A DNA stretch of 41,032 nucleotides from Kosmotogaceae bacterium (GTDB lineage: Bacteria; Thermotogota; Thermotogae; Petrotogales; Kosmotogaceae), in the NCBI GenBank assembly GCA_016933635.1, contig JAFGAP010000114.1, forward strand, positions 1 to 41,032, in the 5' to 3' direction. A program made the translations under genes and the position numbers. The stretch's first letter is position 1, and each line of letters opens with the position of its first letter. A model generated the notes under the pieces. That model saw only the letters and a program-made list of their open reading frames with translations. It ran no database searches and was not told the DNA's origin. Positions 14,996 through 24,229 of the stretch are shown piece by piece.

Positions 14996-17638
14996 CTATC
15001 TATTCTTGACTACTGCTTGAGCTGCGGACAATCTTGCTACTGGAACCCTATAGGGTGAACAACTGACATAGTTCAGACCCACGATGTGGCAGAATTCAAC
15101 TGACGAAGGTTCGCCGCCGTGCTCACCACATATTCCTACCTTCAGATCTGGCCTGCTGGAGCGTCCCCTTTCAGTTCCCATTTTCACAAGCTGGCCCACA
15201 CCAATCCTATCAAGCTTCTGGAATGGATCATTTTCCAGAATTCCTCTTTCCATATAGTGTCCGACGAACTTCCCATAATCATCTCTACTGAAACCGTAAG
15301 TCATCTGCGTAAGATCATTCGTTCCAAAACTGAAGAACTCAGCTTCTTTTGCAATTTCATCGGCAGTAAGAGCAGCTCTCGGAACCTCTATCATTGTACC
15401 TACTTTGTAATCGAGCTTCAATCCAGATTTCGAAATGAGTTCTTCTGCGGCTTTTACTATTACCGATTTCACATATCTGAGCTCTTCCAATTCAACGATC
15501 AGCGGAATCATGATCTCGGGAACCACTGACTTTCCTTCCTCAACCAGCTTAAGAGCGGCTCCAATTATTGCCTTAGTCTGCATTTCGGCTATTTCGGGAT
15601 AGACAACTGCCAATCTGCAGCCCCTGAAACCCATCATGGGATTGAACTCATGAAGATCTTCAATTGTTGCTTTCAATTCCCCATAGGTCATTCCCATCTC
15701 CTCAGCCAATTCTCTGACATCTTCGTCTTCTTTGGGAAGGAATTCGTGAAGTGGAGGATCAAGGAGTCTAATGGTAACTGGCAGGCCTTCCATAGCTTTG
15801 AATATCCCGTAGAAGTCCTCTTCTTGCATAGGAAGAAGCTTGCTGAGAGCTTTTTCTCTCTGTTCTCTGGTACTGGAAGTAATCATCTGACGAACCGCAA
15901 AAATCCTGTCTTCCTGGAAAAACATATGTTCAGTTCTGGTGAGTCCAATTCCTTCAGCCCCAAATTCTCGGGCTATCTTTGCATCTTTAGGAGTATCGGC
16001 GTTCGTTCTTACTCCTAGTTTCTTGATTTCATCCGCCCATCCAAGAAGCTTCGCAAGCGGCCCTTCGAGACCCTGAGGCTTAACGGAATCGAGTTTACCC
16101 ATGAATACTTCTCCTGAAGTACCGTCAATGCTTATCCATTCACCCTCATTTATGGTCTTTCCATTTACTCTCATGGTTCTTGCCTTCTGATCGACCTCAA
16201 CGGCTTCGCAACCGACTATACAGGTTTTTCCCATACCTCTTGCAACAACCGCCGCGTGTGAGGTCTTGCCTCCAGTAGAGGTCAAAATTCCCTGAGCAGC
16301 CGCCATTCCGGCAATATCCTCTGGCGAAGTCTCAGGTCTAACAAGGATAACCGCCTTACCTTCTTCTCTAGCCATCTTTTCGGCCGTTTCTGGGTCAAAA
16401 GCAACTGCACCTGAAGCGGCTCCGGGAGACGCGGCAATTCCCTTAGCCAGAAGCTCTGCACTCTCCATAGTCTCCTTAGTAAAATACGGGTGCAGCAGAG
16501 TCTCAATGTGTTCAGGCGTTACTCTCATAACCGCCTCTTCCTTTGAAATTCTCTCTTCTTCCGCAAGATCAACAGCGATCTTCACACTTGCATAGGGAGT
16601 CCTTTTCCCGTTTCTTGTTTGGAGAAGATACAGAGTTCCATGTTCAACAGTGAATTCGATATCCTGCATATCCCTGTAATGGTTCTCGAGTTTGCTGAAA
16701 ATCCCAAGAAGCTGATCATATACTGCGGGGTTTATGTCGTTAAGCTTTGTAAGGGGGAAGGGCGTTCTTGTCCCGGCAACAACATCTTCGCCCTGAGCAT
16801 TCGGCAGATACTCTCCGTAGAACTGCTTCTCTCCTGTATTGGGGTCTCTCGTAAACGCAACTCCCGTCCCACTGTCTTCGCCGGTGTTTCCAAAAACCAT
16901 AGCAACGACATTGACAGCCGTTCCAAGGAGTTCGCCTTCTTTTATTCCGTTCAGCGCTCGATACTTCTTTGCCCTTTCATTCATCCAGCTTCCGAAAACT
17001 GCGTTTGTTGCCATCCACAACTGCTCCCAAGGATCCTGTGGAAACTCTTTTCCAGCCTTGCTATAGACCTCGAGATACCTCTTCACGACTTCCTTCATAT
17101 CATCAGCATCGAGTTCAGTATCAAGTTTGACAGCCTTTTCTTTTTTTATACTCGAAAGCGCACCTTCAAATTCTGAATGCTCGATCTTGAGAACTACATC
17201 CCCAAACATCTGAAGAAATCTTCTGTACGCATCGTAACAGAACCTGGGATTGCCTGACTCTTTGATCATTCCATCTACTGTTTCATCGTTAAGGCCCAGA
17301 TTTAGAATAGTATCCATCATGCCAGGCATTGAAATTGCTGCTCCTGACCTCACAGAAACGAGCAATGGTCTCTCATTAGAACCAAATCCCTTTCCGGTTT
17401 CTTCTTCCAAAAGCCTTACAGCCTCTTTCACTTCATTCTCAAGGCTTTCCGGATATTTATTACCATGCTCATAGTAGTACTTGCAGACTTCTGCAGAGAT
17501 AGTGAACCCTGGGGGGACGGGAATTCCTATTTTAACCATTTCAGCCAGATTGGCTCCCTTTCCACCGAGAAGGTTTTTCATCTTTGCATCGCCTTCGGCC
17601 TTTTTCTTTCCAAAATAGTACACAAATTTCTCTGACAC
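14996..17638 (-). CDS. ppdK: Pyruvate, phosphate dikinase
   Basis: 880 residues, the usual bacterial length of about 875-900. Domains in order: N-terminal ATP-grasp nucleotide-binding part (LLGGKGANLAEM near residue 23, SVRSGAAISMPGMMDTILN), the swivelling phosphohistidine domain (STGGKTSHAAVVARGMGKTCIVGC, catalytic His near 455-460), and the C-terminal TIM-barrel PEP/pyruvate domain (GIGLTRTEHMFF, VGTMIEVPRAAL, SFGTNDLTQMTYG, KVGICGEHGGEPSS with the catalytic Cys). It interconverts pyruvate + ATP + Pi and PEP + AMP + PPi. Start is GTG 17638 behind GGGAGG. A strong extended -10 (17676-17684) and a terminator (14960-14984) bracket it as a single-gene unit. Confidence 0.98.
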   Translation of the reverse strand: MSEKFVYYFGKKKAEGDAKMKNLLGGKGANLAEMVKIGIPVPPGFTISAEVCKYYYEHGNKYPESLENEVKEAVRLLEEETGKGFGSNERPLLVSVRSGAAISMPGMMDTILNLGLNDETVDGMIKESGNPRFCYDAYRRFLQMFGDVVLKIEHSEFEGALSSIKKEKAVKLDTELDADDMKEVVKRYLEVYSKAGKEFPQDPWEQLWMATNAVFGSWMNERAKKYRALNGIKEGELLGTAVNVVAMVFGNTGEDSGTGVAFTRDPNTGEKQFYGEYLPNAQGEDVVAGTRTPFPLTKLNDINPAVYDQLLGIFSKLENHYRDMQDIEFTVEHGTLYLLQTRNGKRTPYASVKIAVDLAEEERISKEEAVMRVTPEHIETLLHPYFTKETMESAELLAKGIAASPGAASGAVAFDPETAEKMAREEGKAVILVRPETSPEDIAGMAAAQGILTSTGGKTSHAAVVARGMGKTCIVGCEAVEVDQKARTMRVNGKTINEGEWISIDGTSGEVFMGKLDSVKPQGLEGPLAKLLGWADEIKKLGVRTNADTPKDAKIAREFGAEGIGLTRTEHMFFQEDRIFAVRQMITSSTREQREKALSKLLPMQEEDFYGIFKAMEGLPVTIRLLDPPLHEFLPKEDEDVRELAEEMGMTYGELKATIEDLHEFNPMMGFRGCRLAVVYPEIAEMQTKAIIGAALKLVEEGKSVVPEIMIPLIVELEELRYVKSVIVKAAEELISKSGLKLDYKVGTMIEVPRAALTADEIAKEAEFFSFGTNDLTQMTYGFSRDDYGKFVGHYMERGILENDPFQKLDRIGVGQLVKMGTERGRSSRPDLKVGICGEHGGEPSSVEFCHIVGLNYVSCSPYRVPVARLSAAQAVVKNR

Positions 17639-17675
17639 TTTCTTTCCTCCCTTCCTGAAAGCATATTCGACTGAT

Positions 17676-17684
17676 TATATCATA
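17676..17684 (-). promoter_or_regulatory. Extended -10 promoter of ppdK
   Basis: On the minus strand TGATATAAT, with a perfect TATAAT (17676-17681), lies about 38 bases before the GTG start. It predicts a short untranslated leader of roughly 30 bases. Confidence 0.65.
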
Positions 17685-17804
17685 GCTAAACATACGAGGT
17701 GTTTAGCTTTCGCTCTAATGTTGAACGTCTCTTGTACCATACCTTTCTCTTTCCATAGGGCAGAAAATCATGGATTTGATTCTTTCAGTACCCTCCTAAA
17801 GAAC

Positions 17805-17826
17805 AGAGCCGCCTTATGGCGGCTCT
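17805..17826 (-). terminator. Hairpin terminator of the osmoprotectant operon
   Basis: A perfect 9-bp stem (AGAGCCGCC with GGCGGCTCT, 4-base loop) lies 22 bases after the binding-protein stop. The minus-strand tail (GTTCTTTAG) is only weakly U-rich. Confidence 0.65.
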
Positions 17827-17847
17827 TAATTCTTACCGAAAAACAAC

Positions 17848-18732
17848 TCAATCTATAAGGCCCAATCCTTTTAGGAATCCTTCGGCAACTTCATCCGGCT
17901 CAAATCCTCCAGCGTCTACCAGATAATTAAGCCTTATCATTATTGGTTCACTAAGATACACAGAGATCGGTCTCAGAATCTCTTCAATTTCGGGATTGTT
18001 ATCTAGTATTTCCTTCCGTACAGTAACAGCTAGGTTATATGACGGAAAGAAATTCTTAGTGTCTTCAAGCACAAGAAGATTGTACTTCTCCAGTTTTCCA
18101 TCAGTTGAAAAGACCATTGCAACATCAATTTGATTCTTGTCCAGTGCCTCATATGTCAGCCCGATCTCCATTGTCTTCACCTGTCTCTTCTCCACAGCAA
18201 AACCATATGTCTCACTCATAGGCCAAAATCCATCATCTCTTTCAAGGAATTCATATACGATTCCAAAGAGGAGATCAGGATCTTCGTGAGTTAGCTCAGC
18301 GAGATCTTCTAGTGTCGCTAATCCATGCTCAGCAGCAAAATCTCTTCTAACTGCAAGAGCATAAGTGTTGTTGAACTTCGCCATATCAAGCCATACAATT
18401 CCATTTTCGAGATCTTCAGCCTTCACTGCATCATAAAGTGCAAGCGGATCTCTTATAATCTTCTCGTGGCCTAAATAAGTTGGCCAGGCCGTACCCGTGT
18501 AGTCAGCGTAAAGGTCAATTTGTCCAGTTTCGAGTGCACTTCTTGCAACAAACGAGCTCATTCCAAAATTCTCGGTCACTCTGAACCCGGCATCTTCCAG
18601 AAGCTGCGAAATCATGCTACTGACAATGTACTGTTCTGTAAAGTTCTTTGCTCCAACATTCAGTCTAGTCTGACCAAATGACATAGCCGTTGCCATTAAT
18701 ACTACCAACGCAATAAGAAATAGTCTCTTCAA
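17848..18732 (-). CDS. Osmoprotectant ABC transporter substrate-binding protein (OpuC/ProX type)
   Basis: 294 residues from TTG 18732, chosen because GGAGGTG lies upstream at suitable distance and no ATG fits. The signal peptide (KRLFLIALVVLMATAMSFG) lacks a lipobox Cys, so the protein may be periplasmic or free in the toga. The mature part begins with VGAKNFTEQYIVSSM, the hallmark of glycine betaine/choline/carnitine binding proteins of the OpuBC/OpuCC group, and continues with DLYADYTGTAW. It is the last gene of a four-gene operon with two permeases and an ATPase. The ligand is probably a quaternary ammonium compatible solute; which one is not determined. Confidence 0.92.
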   Translation of the reverse strand: MKRLFLIALVVLMATAMSFGQTRLNVGAKNFTEQYIVSSMISQLLEDAGFRVTENFGMSSFVARSALETGQIDLYADYTGTAWPTYLGHEKIIRDPLALYDAVKAEDLENGIVWLDMAKFNNTYALAVRRDFAAEHGLATLEDLAELTHEDPDLLFGIVYEFLERDDGFWPMSETYGFAVEKRQVKTMEIGLTYEALDKNQIDVAMVFSTDGKLEKYNLLVLEDTKNFFPSYNLAVTVRKEILDNNPEIEEILRPISVYLSEPIMIRLNYLVDAGGFEPDEVAEGFLKGLGLID

Positions 18733-18753
18733 AACTAAACACCTCCATGTTTC

Positions 18754-19395
18754 TTATGTTCTGAGGCCTTTCGAAGTCAGAGCCTTCTCCGAAAAACCTA
18801 GGATTATGTCTACCGCTATCGCCAAAAACGTTACTGGAATTGCTCCCGCAATTATCATTGGACCCTTTGTCATACGGAGGCCGGTGAAGATAATCTCTCC
18901 CAGACCACCCGCTCCAATTGATGCGGCAATAGCGGCAGTACCAATATTTATCGTCGCTGAACTCCTGATCCCAGACAGCATTGTTGGAACCGTTACTGGC
19001 ATTTCCACCTTCCACAATATCTGTCTGTTGGTCATCCCCATTCCTTTAGCCGCCTCTTTCATCTTCATTGAGACATTCATCAAGCCAGATGCAGTATTGA
19101 AAACTACCGGCACAAGACTGTAAAGGAAAAGGGCAACCACAGCTGGTGCAGCTCCAATTCCCATGAAGAGGAAAACAAGAGCGATCACAGCAATGCTGGG
19201 AACGGCCTGAGTTGCTCCGGTAATCGACAGAACCAGTTTACCCGCTTTTCTGTGCCCTGGCCTGGTAACAAAAATCGCAATTGCAATTCCCGCCACTACT
19301 GCCATGCTCCAGGAAGCAAGGAATATGAAAATGTGCTCAAGAAACCTTTCCATAATGTAACCAGAATTCTCGACCATATATTCTAAGACTTCCAT
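18754..19395 (-). CDS. Osmoprotectant ABC transporter permease (second)
   Basis: 213 residues if started at ATG 19395, placed 8 bases after GAGGAG and 2 bases beyond the ATPase stop; an overlapping start at 19422 is possible. About 5-6 membrane helices are seen. TGATQAVPSIAVIALVFLFMGIGAAPAVVALFLYSLVPVV and the EAA-like cytoplasmic loop KEAAKGMGMTNRQILWKVEMP, which docks to the ATPase, are typical of OpuBB/OpuBD permeases. The loop is nearly identical to that in the other permease of this operon, pointing to an ancestral duplication. It works as a heterodimer with that permease. Confidence 0.92.
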   Translation of the reverse strand: MEVLEYMVENSGYIMERFLEHIFIFLASWSMAVVAGIAIAIFVTRPGHRKAGKLVLSITGATQAVPSIAVIALVFLFMGIGAAPAVVALFLYSLVPVVFNTASGLMNVSMKMKEAAKGMGMTNRQILWKVEMPVTVPTMLSGIRSSATINIGTAAIAASIGAGGLGEIIFTGLRMTKGPMIIAGAIPVTFLAIAVDIILGFSEKALTSKGLRT

Positions 19396-19399
19396 GGCC

Positions 19400-20527
19400 T
19401 CACTCCTCATCAGACGACTCATAAGAGCCTACGAGGTTCACAAGATCCTTGAACCTCAAGATACCAAGCAGCCTATCTTTATCGTCTACAACCGGTAATG
19501 AGGAAAGCCCGGTATTCATTATCAATGACATCGCTTCCATCAAATTCGAAAGAGGTTGTATGGTCTCAATCGATCTCAAGTGCTTCTTTAAGGGCTCTTC
19601 ATCAGACGCCTTGTTAAGTTGCTTCAGCATAACGTAGCCCTTGAGTCTTTTGCTTCCATCAACCACGTAGGCAAATTTCCTACCCTCATCAATGAGAAAA
19701 TCCTTTGCCTTTTTTACCCTGCAGTCACCTGAATCTTCGATCCACTTTCCACCGGGAATGTAAGTCTCCCTTACTCGCACAAGTTCAAGGCCCTTCAACG
19801 CTCTGTCCGCGCCAAGAAGGTCTTCAACAAATTCGTTAGCCGGTTCCTGAACTACCGTCATGGTATCGGCATATTGCACCAGCTTTCCATTGTTCAAAAT
19901 AGCAATCTTGTCACCCAATTTGATTGCTTCTCGAATATCATGAGTAACGAAGATAATTGTCTTCTCGATCTTAGACTGAATTTCGAGAAACCCGTCCTGA
20001 AGTTTTTCGCGGTTTATCGGGTCTATTGCCCCGAAAGGTTCATCCATAAGAACTATCTTTGGGTCGGAAGCTAGACCTCTTGCAACTCCAACTCTCTGAC
20101 GTTGTCCTCCTGAAAGCTGGGCCGGAAATTTTTCCGAATAGTCGGAAGGTTCTAGGTTAACAAGATCCAATAAGTCACAAACGTGTTTCTTGATTCTTGA
20201 TTCATCCCACTTCATCAGTCTGGGAGTAACGGCAATATTGTCGAAAACTGTCATGTGAGGAAAGAGTCCAATCTCCTGAATTACATAGCCTATGCTTCTC
20301 CTCAATCTAATGGGATCAATTTCGTCAAGAGAAGTCCCATCGACGATAATCTCCCCGCTAGTCTTCTCGATTAATCTGTTGATCATCTTGAGACTGGTTG
20401 TCTTTCCGCAACCAGAAGGACCAATAAGTATTGTGAGTTTCTTATCTTCAAACGATATGTTCAGATTGTCCACTGCTCTCAACCCGACTTCATATTCTTT
20501 GACTACGTTCTTGAATTCTATCGACAT
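19400..20527 (-). CDS. Osmoprotectant ABC transporter ATPase with CBS domains
   Basis: 375 residues from ATG 20527, preceded by GAGGAGGAG; longer in-frame starts overlap that site. The nucleotide-binding domain has Walker A GPSGCGKTT (near residue 35), the Q-loop region IGYVIQEIGLFPH, signature LSGGQRQRVGVARG, Walker B IVLMDEPFGAID and the switch FVTHD. After about residue 270 it carries a CBS pair (FAYVVDGSKRLKGYVML and GLSSLPVVDDKDRLLGILRFKDL). In OpuA-type transporters this region senses ionic strength or nucleotides, so uptake is probably gated by osmotic state. It overlaps or abuts both permease genes. Confidence 0.95.
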   Translation of the reverse strand: MSIEFKNVVKEYEVGLRAVDNLNISFEDKKLTILIGPSGCGKTTSLKMINRLIEKTSGEIIVDGTSLDEIDPIRLRRSIGYVIQEIGLFPHMTVFDNIAVTPRLMKWDESRIKKHVCDLLDLVNLEPSDYSEKFPAQLSGGQRQRVGVARGLASDPKIVLMDEPFGAIDPINREKLQDGFLEIQSKIEKTIIFVTHDIREAIKLGDKIAILNNGKLVQYADTMTVVQEPANEFVEDLLGADRALKGLELVRVRETYIPGGKWIEDSGDCRVKKAKDFLIDEGRKFAYVVDGSKRLKGYVMLKQLNKASDEEPLKKHLRSIETIQPLSNLMEAMSLIMNTGLSSLPVVDDKDRLLGILRFKDLVNLVGSYESSDEE

Positions 20528-20538
20528 CAATCTCCTCC

Positions 20539-21201
20539 TCACTTATCCCGTTCAATTTTTAGGCCTTTAGGAGTAATAGCCTCTTCTAGAGCAAGTAAAC
20601 CGTAGTTCATTCCTATTCCCAAGGCTGAGACAATAATCGCTCCAAGAAGAACCATATTGAAATTCGATCTTCCAAGTCCGGAGAAAATAAAATATCCTAG
20701 ACCTCTCGCACCTATGAGATAGGCGATAGTAGCTACACTCACGCCCATTACCGCCGCATTTCTCACTCCTGCCATAATAATCGGAATAGTAAGCGGAAGC
20801 CTAACTCTAAGAAGTATCTGCCTGTTGGTCATTCCCATTCCTTTGGCTGCCTCTATCATTCTGGGATCAACTGAATTTACTGCCACCACAGTATTCCTTA
20901 TCACAGGCAGGAAGGAATAAATAACTAGAGCAATAACCGCAGGTGTGACGCCTATTCCCGCTTTCAGCGGAGCCAGCAGAACAACCATATAACCGAAGAG
21001 GGCGAGACTGGGAATCGTCATGAGAATTCCAGCTCCGTAGAGAGCTATCGACGAAACCTTCTTGTTTCTTGAAACTATAATTCCAATCGGTACACCAATT
21101 CCAATTGCAATCGGTATCGCTATTGCAATAATTTTTATGTGATTAAGCAGCTCTATCAGAACCAGGTCGTAGTTTCTTGCCAGATACTCAAAGAAACCCA
21201 T
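20539..21201 (-). CDS. Osmoprotectant ABC transporter permease (first)
   Basis: 220 residues, about 6 membrane helices, starting at ATG 21201 behind AAGGAGA. It shows the OpuB-type permease pattern: HIKIIAIAIPIAIGIGVPIGIIVSR, GILMTIPSLALFGYMVVLLAPLKAGIGVTPAVIALVIYSFLPVIRN and the docking loop EAAKGMGMTNRQILLRVRLP. It is the first gene of the operon; its stop lies 11 bases before the ATPase ATG. Together with the second permease it forms the membrane pore for betaine-like solutes. Confidence 0.93.
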   Translation of the reverse strand: MGFFEYLARNYDLVLIELLNHIKIIAIAIPIAIGIGVPIGIIVSRNKKVSSIALYGAGILMTIPSLALFGYMVVLLAPLKAGIGVTPAVIALVIYSFLPVIRNTVVAVNSVDPRMIEAAKGMGMTNRQILLRVRLPLTIPIIMAGVRNAAVMGVSVATIAYLIGARGLGYFIFSGLGRSNFNMVLLGAIIVSALGIGMNYGLLALEEAITPKGLKIERDK

Positions 21202-21498
21202 ACTCTTCTCCTTCCAAACCTTCCGACAAAAAAGCCGATGAACGGAATGATTAAGATCTTCCCCAATAATTCAGTATTAACTTCAGGCTTAAGAATTATT
21301 CGTTGCTGAGCAAACAAGATACGCAGGACAGGACCTTAATCAGAATTATTAAATCACTAGACTCATAACAACTTGTATATTATAACACAGAACACGTTTG
21401 AAATCCTAGAAAGGAGACATACTTTTCGGAAGAGTATCTAAACTTAGAAGTTCTATCTACGAGACTTATAAAGATTCAGCAAGCTATATGAAGGTCTG
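21202..21498 (-). promoter_or_regulatory. Promoter region of the osmoprotectant operon
   Basis: About 300 bases without a gene between the MFS gene's end and the operon start. On the minus strand TGTTATAAT (21379-21387), a perfect extended -10, predicts transcription from near 21372 and a leader of about 170 bases. No terminator-like hairpin was found in that leader, and no clear -35. Confidence 0.5.
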
Positions 21499-22674
21499 CT
21501 ACCACTCAGCACTAATCTTTTTGATGAAAGTCATTTGACTCACGAAAACGATACTAATCAACCCTATCGACATGATGCCCATGCTTCTCAAACTGGCCCA
21601 TATTTGAAGAAAGTACCCCCCTATTAGCGGACCCACTCCAAAAATAATGCCTACCATCGATTCATGTATTCCTCCCTGCTTTCCGTGATCATCATCTCGG
21701 GAATTCAGGCCATAGAATATCGCGAATATGTAAGGCACCGCATAAGTCGCGCCTGAAAACAGAGTCGCCAAAAAGAATGTAGGAGCAGTCTCAGGCAGGA
21801 AAAAGGTAATGATTGACGCTCCAAATACGGCCATCATTGTTAGGAAGGAAATTCTAGGACTGCCGACCCAAAATCGGAAAAAACTCATGAAAACAAACGA
21901 TAGGAAAACTCCGATGTTGGCACCTACGGTTAAGAAACCGACATTCTCCAGAGCAATTCCAGTTGATGAGATTAACTTCGGAAAGAGTGCCATTCCGCTA
22001 GTGTAGATAATTCCTGCGAGTAGAAAAGTGAGTCTATATGCTCTTCTATAATCCTTTATCTTTGGGAAATCTATTTTGCTAGGAGAAGTTTTCATTCTGT
22101 CATGAAACTGGCCTGGAATAGTCTCACCGAATCTTTTGATGTGTGATCTTATATGCAGAGTTCCCAGTAAGCTGAGCGTTATCCCATAAGTAAAAACCGC
22201 TACAGGGATTTTCTGAATTAGAAAAGGGCCAAAAGCCATTCCTACGATGTTTCCCGCACTCCAAGAAAGAACGAAACGGATAACTGTGGCCGCGGGGTCA
22301 ACGCCAGCAGATCTCTCCGACTTCGAAAGCAAACCTTCAACTGATGGAAAAAAGAAGCCGAAAAATACATTCATTCCGATTACCGATATCACTAAATGTA
22401 TGGGATGAGTCCAGAAGAATCCAAAAACAAGCGCTACCGCCATTAAAAACATACCATTCGATAGGCTTCGCTTAAAGCCAACTTTGTCCCCCAACCTTCC
22501 AAATACCAGAGCAGAAGCAACGTAGAAAGCACAGCCCACAAAGTTGATCAAGCCGATTTCTAGATAAGATAGCCCCCAATATGCAGCCTTTGTGTTGATG
22601 GCCGAAGTCAGAAGGTAGAGTAGTATTGAAAATGAAAACGCGTAGAAGTTGAATACGTGAAAGTACTTCTTCAT
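21499..22674 (-). CDS. MFS-family transporter
   Basis: 391 residues with about 12 membrane helices. The loop between helices 2 and 3 is GRLGDKVGFKRS, the canonical MFS GxLaDrxGxkr signature, and the halves are joined by a basic loop near residues 175-210. Start ATG 22674 has GGCGGGAG upstream. The later stretch FAIFYGLNSRDDDHGKQGGIHESMVGIIFGVGPLIGGYF resembles sugar- or drug-exporter type MFS proteins, but substrate and direction cannot be deduced. It is not operonic with the neighbours: the upstream sugar-binding gene ends in a strong terminator. Confidence 0.85.
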   Translation of the reverse strand: MKKYFHVFNFYAFSFSILLYLLTSAINTKAAYWGLSYLEIGLINFVGCAFYVASALVFGRLGDKVGFKRSLSNGMFLMAVALVFGFFWTHPIHLVISVIGMNVFFGFFFPSVEGLLSKSERSAGVDPAATVIRFVLSWSAGNIVGMAFGPFLIQKIPVAVFTYGITLSLLGTLHIRSHIKRFGETIPGQFHDRMKTSPSKIDFPKIKDYRRAYRLTFLLAGIIYTSGMALFPKLISSTGIALENVGFLTVGANIGVFLSFVFMSFFRFWVGSPRISFLTMMAVFGASIITFFLPETAPTFFLATLFSGATYAVPYIFAIFYGLNSRDDDHGKQGGIHESMVGIIFGVGPLIGGYFLQIWASLRSMGIMSIGLISIVFVSQMTFIKKISAEW

Positions 22675-22877
22675 TCACTCCCGCCTCTCAAGGATGGCAC
22701 CCCGGAAATCGAAAACATTCGTGACAATTCTACCTCAAGAGAGTGGAACTCCACATGAAGCAATGAAAACAATCTCCAAACTGAACTGAATTCCGTCTTT
22801 TCATTTGCTTATGAGTTCAAAAACAGATTATTCCAAAACGGATCGTGGCATGACAGCTTTCATTCTTCGAATCCAGC

Positions 22878-22904
22878 AAAAAAGGGAGGCCATAGGCCTC
22901 CCTT
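22878..22904 (-). terminator. Intrinsic terminator after the sugar-binding protein gene
   Basis: On the minus strand AAGGGAGGCC pairs with GGCCTCCCTT (10 bp, 3-base loop) and runs straight into six T residues. It lies 16 bases beyond the stop codon. Confidence 0.88.
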
Positions 22905-22920
22905 CTCAATGCTTAATTTG

Positions 22921-24183
22921 TTATTGTTCAGCTACTTTCAACAGAATCTCCTGCTCTGCCCATGCTAGACCTTCTTCGACGGTTCTCTTCTGGTTGATTA
23001 CATCTCCAACCATTGTTCCAAGGATGTTTCTTACGTCATCCCAGAGAGCAACATTGGGATCAACCGAACCGTATGGGATCTGACTAATAGGAACCAGTAC
23101 AGTAGGATTCTGCTCCTCGTAAGCCTTCCACTGAGGCGTTGTCAAAGCAATTTCGGTAACAGGCATGTACCCAGTCTTAACCGACCAGTAAGCCTGAATT
23201 TCCGGGCTTATGAGATACTTCATGAACTTCCACGCGGCTGCCTTCTGTTCAGGAGAAATCCCCTTGAACATCACAACATCCGTTCCCGCAAAAGGAGGAG
23301 CCTGGACTTCCCACATTGGAACGGGAGCCCACGCCCAGCCATGCTTACCTCTTGAACCGGAATCAACGTAAGAAGCTGATGCAATAGTTTCAACAAACAT
23401 TGCTATCTGACCGTCTCCGAATGGTGCGTCCAGATAACCACCCTGGAAAAGGGCGATGTTGTAGGTATGAGCCATATCGTACATTAACTGAAGAGCCTCT
23501 TTTGCTTCTGGAGAATTGATAATTACTTCGACCGAACCATCGGGCTTTATATCAATTGCTTCTCCACCATTGGCTCTCAGGAATATCATGAAATGATCGA
23601 TCGTGGTTCTGAAACCAAAGCCATACTGATCAATCTGACCGTCGTTGTTCTTGTCCTCAGTAAGCATCATCGCTGCAAACAGAAGATCATCCATAGTCTT
23701 AGGAACCTCAAGCCCATATTGCTCAAATAGGTCTGTGTTGTAATAAAGTACGTAAGTGCTCTTGTTGAAAGGAAGGGCATATACTGTATCACCCCAGGTG
23801 ACCATTTTCTTGAAAGGATTCCATATTGCTTCCCATTCTTCATCCGTCAAGCCAACTTCGGGATCGGAAATCAAGGAATTCAGTTCTTGAACAGCATCTC
23901 GAGGTATAAGTCTGGCAGTCCAGTTGCCGTAAGCCTGAGAAAGAGCAGGTAATGTCTTGCTTTCCGCACTTACAAGAAGTTTCTGCTGCAAAGCACTGTA
24001 GTTACCAACATAGATTGCCTCCACCACGATATCTGGATTGGCCTCGTTGAAGGATGCCACAATTTCATTGACTGTTGTTCCCTGCGCACCGCCCATCGCG
24101 TGCCAGAATTCGATCTCCGTCACAGCGAAGGTGAACACAGCAAAAGATACAATCAACAAAGCGAGAATCAGTCTCTTGCGCAT
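22921..24183 (-). CDS. ABC transporter sugar-binding protein (family 1, UgpB-like)
   Basis: 420 residues with a signal peptide (MRKRLILALLIVSFAVFTFA). The mature part opens with VTEIEFWHAMGGAQGTTVNEIVASFNEANPDI, the standard family-1 sugar or glycerophosphate binding-protein start, and has WGDTVYALPFNKSTYVLYYNTDLF and a typical FKGISPEQKAAAWKFMKYL C-lobe. ATG 24183 is preceded by AAGGAGG. It should deliver a sugar or glycerol-3-phosphate-like ligand to an ABC permease, but no permease or ATPase genes adjoin it. It has its own promoter and terminator, so it is an orphan binding protein expressed alone. Confidence 0.92.
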   Translation of the reverse strand: MRKRLILALLIVSFAVFTFAVTEIEFWHAMGGAQGTTVNEIVASFNEANPDIVVEAIYVGNYSALQQKLLVSAESKTLPALSQAYGNWTARLIPRDAVQELNSLISDPEVGLTDEEWEAIWNPFKKMVTWGDTVYALPFNKSTYVLYYNTDLFEQYGLEVPKTMDDLLFAAMMLTEDKNNDGQIDQYGFGFRTTIDHFMIFLRANGGEAIDIKPDGSVEVIINSPEAKEALQLMYDMAHTYNIALFQGGYLDAPFGDGQIAMFVETIASASYVDSGSRGKHGWAWAPVPMWEVQAPPFAGTDVVMFKGISPEQKAAAWKFMKYLISPEIQAYWSVKTGYMPVTEIALTTPQWKAYEEQNPTVLVPISQIPYGSVDPNVALWDDVRNILGTMVGDVINQKRTVEEGLAWAEQEILLKVAEQ

Positions 24184-24220
24184 TTCCCTACCTCCTTATA
24201 AAGAATTTCTAAGTAACCCA

Positions 24221-24229
24221 ATTATACCA
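24221..24229 (-). promoter_or_regulatory. Extended -10 promoter of the sugar-binding protein gene
   Basis: On the minus strand TGGTATAAT lies 38 bases before the ATG. The -10 hexamer overlaps the stop codon of coaE (24222-24224). Confidence 0.6.
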
